DNA of 5,927 nt, from assembly GCA_028689195.1 (NCBI GenBank), contig JAQTWR010000189.1, forward strand, positions 1 to 5,927. Direction: 5' to 3'. Each line of letters opens with the position of its first letter. Positions within the stretch are counted from its first letter, which is position 1. Below the pieces are notes generated by a model. It ran no database searches and was not told the DNA's origin. It saw only the letters and a program-made list of their open reading frames with translations. Below are positions 5,653-5,927 of the stretch, piece after piece. The translations under genes and the position numbers were made by a program. This DNA is from Anaerolineales bacterium. GTDB lineage: Bacteria > Chloroflexota > Anaerolineae > Anaerolineales > Villigracilaceae.

Positions 5653-5927
5653 TTATTTTTTATTTCGCAGATATTCGTCAATGGCGATTGCGGCTTTTCT
5701 GCCGCCGACCATCGCGGTAACCACCAGATCGGGTCCTGTGGCGCAGTCGCCGCCGGTGAAGACGCCCTCGCGCGAGGTGGTGCCTTTGAATTTATCCTGC
5801 ATAAGGATTTTTCCCCACTCGTCTACTTTAAGATCGGGCGTGGTCTTGCCGATGATGGGGTCGTGCCAGTAGCCAAGCGCAAGCACGGCTGTATCTGCTG
5901 CGATACTAAAATTGGAATTTTCAACAG
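5653..5927 (-). CDS. GltD-like FAD-dependent pyridine nucleotide oxidoreductase, C-terminal end (start outside window)
   Basis: Only the last 91 residues are visible; the frame stays open to base 5927, and the GTG at 5886-5884 is internal. The tail reads ADTAVLALGYWHDP, then REGVFTGGDCATGPDLVV and AMVGGRKAAIAIDEYL. GGDC...GP...GRKAA is the closing FAD-binding segment of the glutamate synthase small subunit (GltD) and relatives, where the Asp contacts the FAD ribityl chain and the following helix caps the flavin. GltD passes electrons from NADPH to the glutamate-forming large subunit, but the same module serves in other complexes, for example with hydrogenase or formate dehydrogenase partners, so the partner cannot be named from here. 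A terminator-like hairpin follows the stop and separates it from the HExxH gene. Confidence 0.85.
   Translation of the reverse strand, partial: VENSNFSIAADTAVLALGYWHDPIIGKTTPDLKVDEWGKILMQDKFKGTTSREGVFTGGDCATGPDLVVTAMVGGRKAAIAIDEYLRNKK

Overview
The window looks like a chromosomal stretch of an environmental bacterium, most likely a member of Chloroflexota, class Anaerolineae. This assignment is an inference. It rests on the C-terminal DNRLRE/CBM96-like domain of the glycosidase, the lipoprotein that fuses a DsbA-like domain to a cyclophilin, and the number of palindromic intergenic repeats of the GTCATTGCGAGG / GTCATGCTGAGG / CCCTCACCCTAGCCCTCTCCC kinds. No rRNA or marker gene is present to confirm it.

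Layout. Bases 1-1281 (+) hold the 3' part of a secreted glycoside hydrolase of family GH5. All other genes are on the minus strand and run toward it. In transcription order they are: the last 91 residues of a GltD-like FAD-dependent oxidoreductase (5927-5653); a membrane-anchored HExxH protein that resembles a metallopeptidase (5558-4296); a lipoprotein with a DsbA-like thioredoxin fold plus a cyclophilin domain (4194-2974); the tRNA m1A58 methyltransferase TrmI (2951-2124); and a CoA-pyrophosphatase-type NUDIX hydrolase (2073-1471). The lipoprotein, trmI and NUDIX genes have short gaps (22 and 50 nt) and probably form one operon. The HExxH gene appears to have its own promoter, whose TATAAT lies so close to the ATG that the mRNA may be leaderless.

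The most striking feature is between the genes. Four of the five intergenic gaps carry strong inverted repeats: a perfect hairpin followed by a nested 155-nt palindrome in the convergent gap (1282-1470), an 18-bp perfect stem between trmI and the NUDIX gene, a double hairpin between the HExxH gene and the lipoprotein gene, and a 10-bp terminator-like stem behind the oxidoreductase gene. Only the 22-nt gap before trmI lacks one. Two of the repeats share a GTCATnnnGAGG core and look like dispersed REP/MITE-like elements.

Functionally the window mixes carbohydrate degradation (GH5), extracytoplasmic protein handling (HExxH protein, DsbA-like/cyclophilin lipoprotein) and housekeeping (TrmI, NUDIX, oxidoreductase). 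No defence system, CRISPR array, phage gene or transposase is visible. The less ordinary items are the non-canonical active site of the DsbA-like domain, the HExxH protein of unrecognised family, its possibly leaderless promoter, and the repeats.
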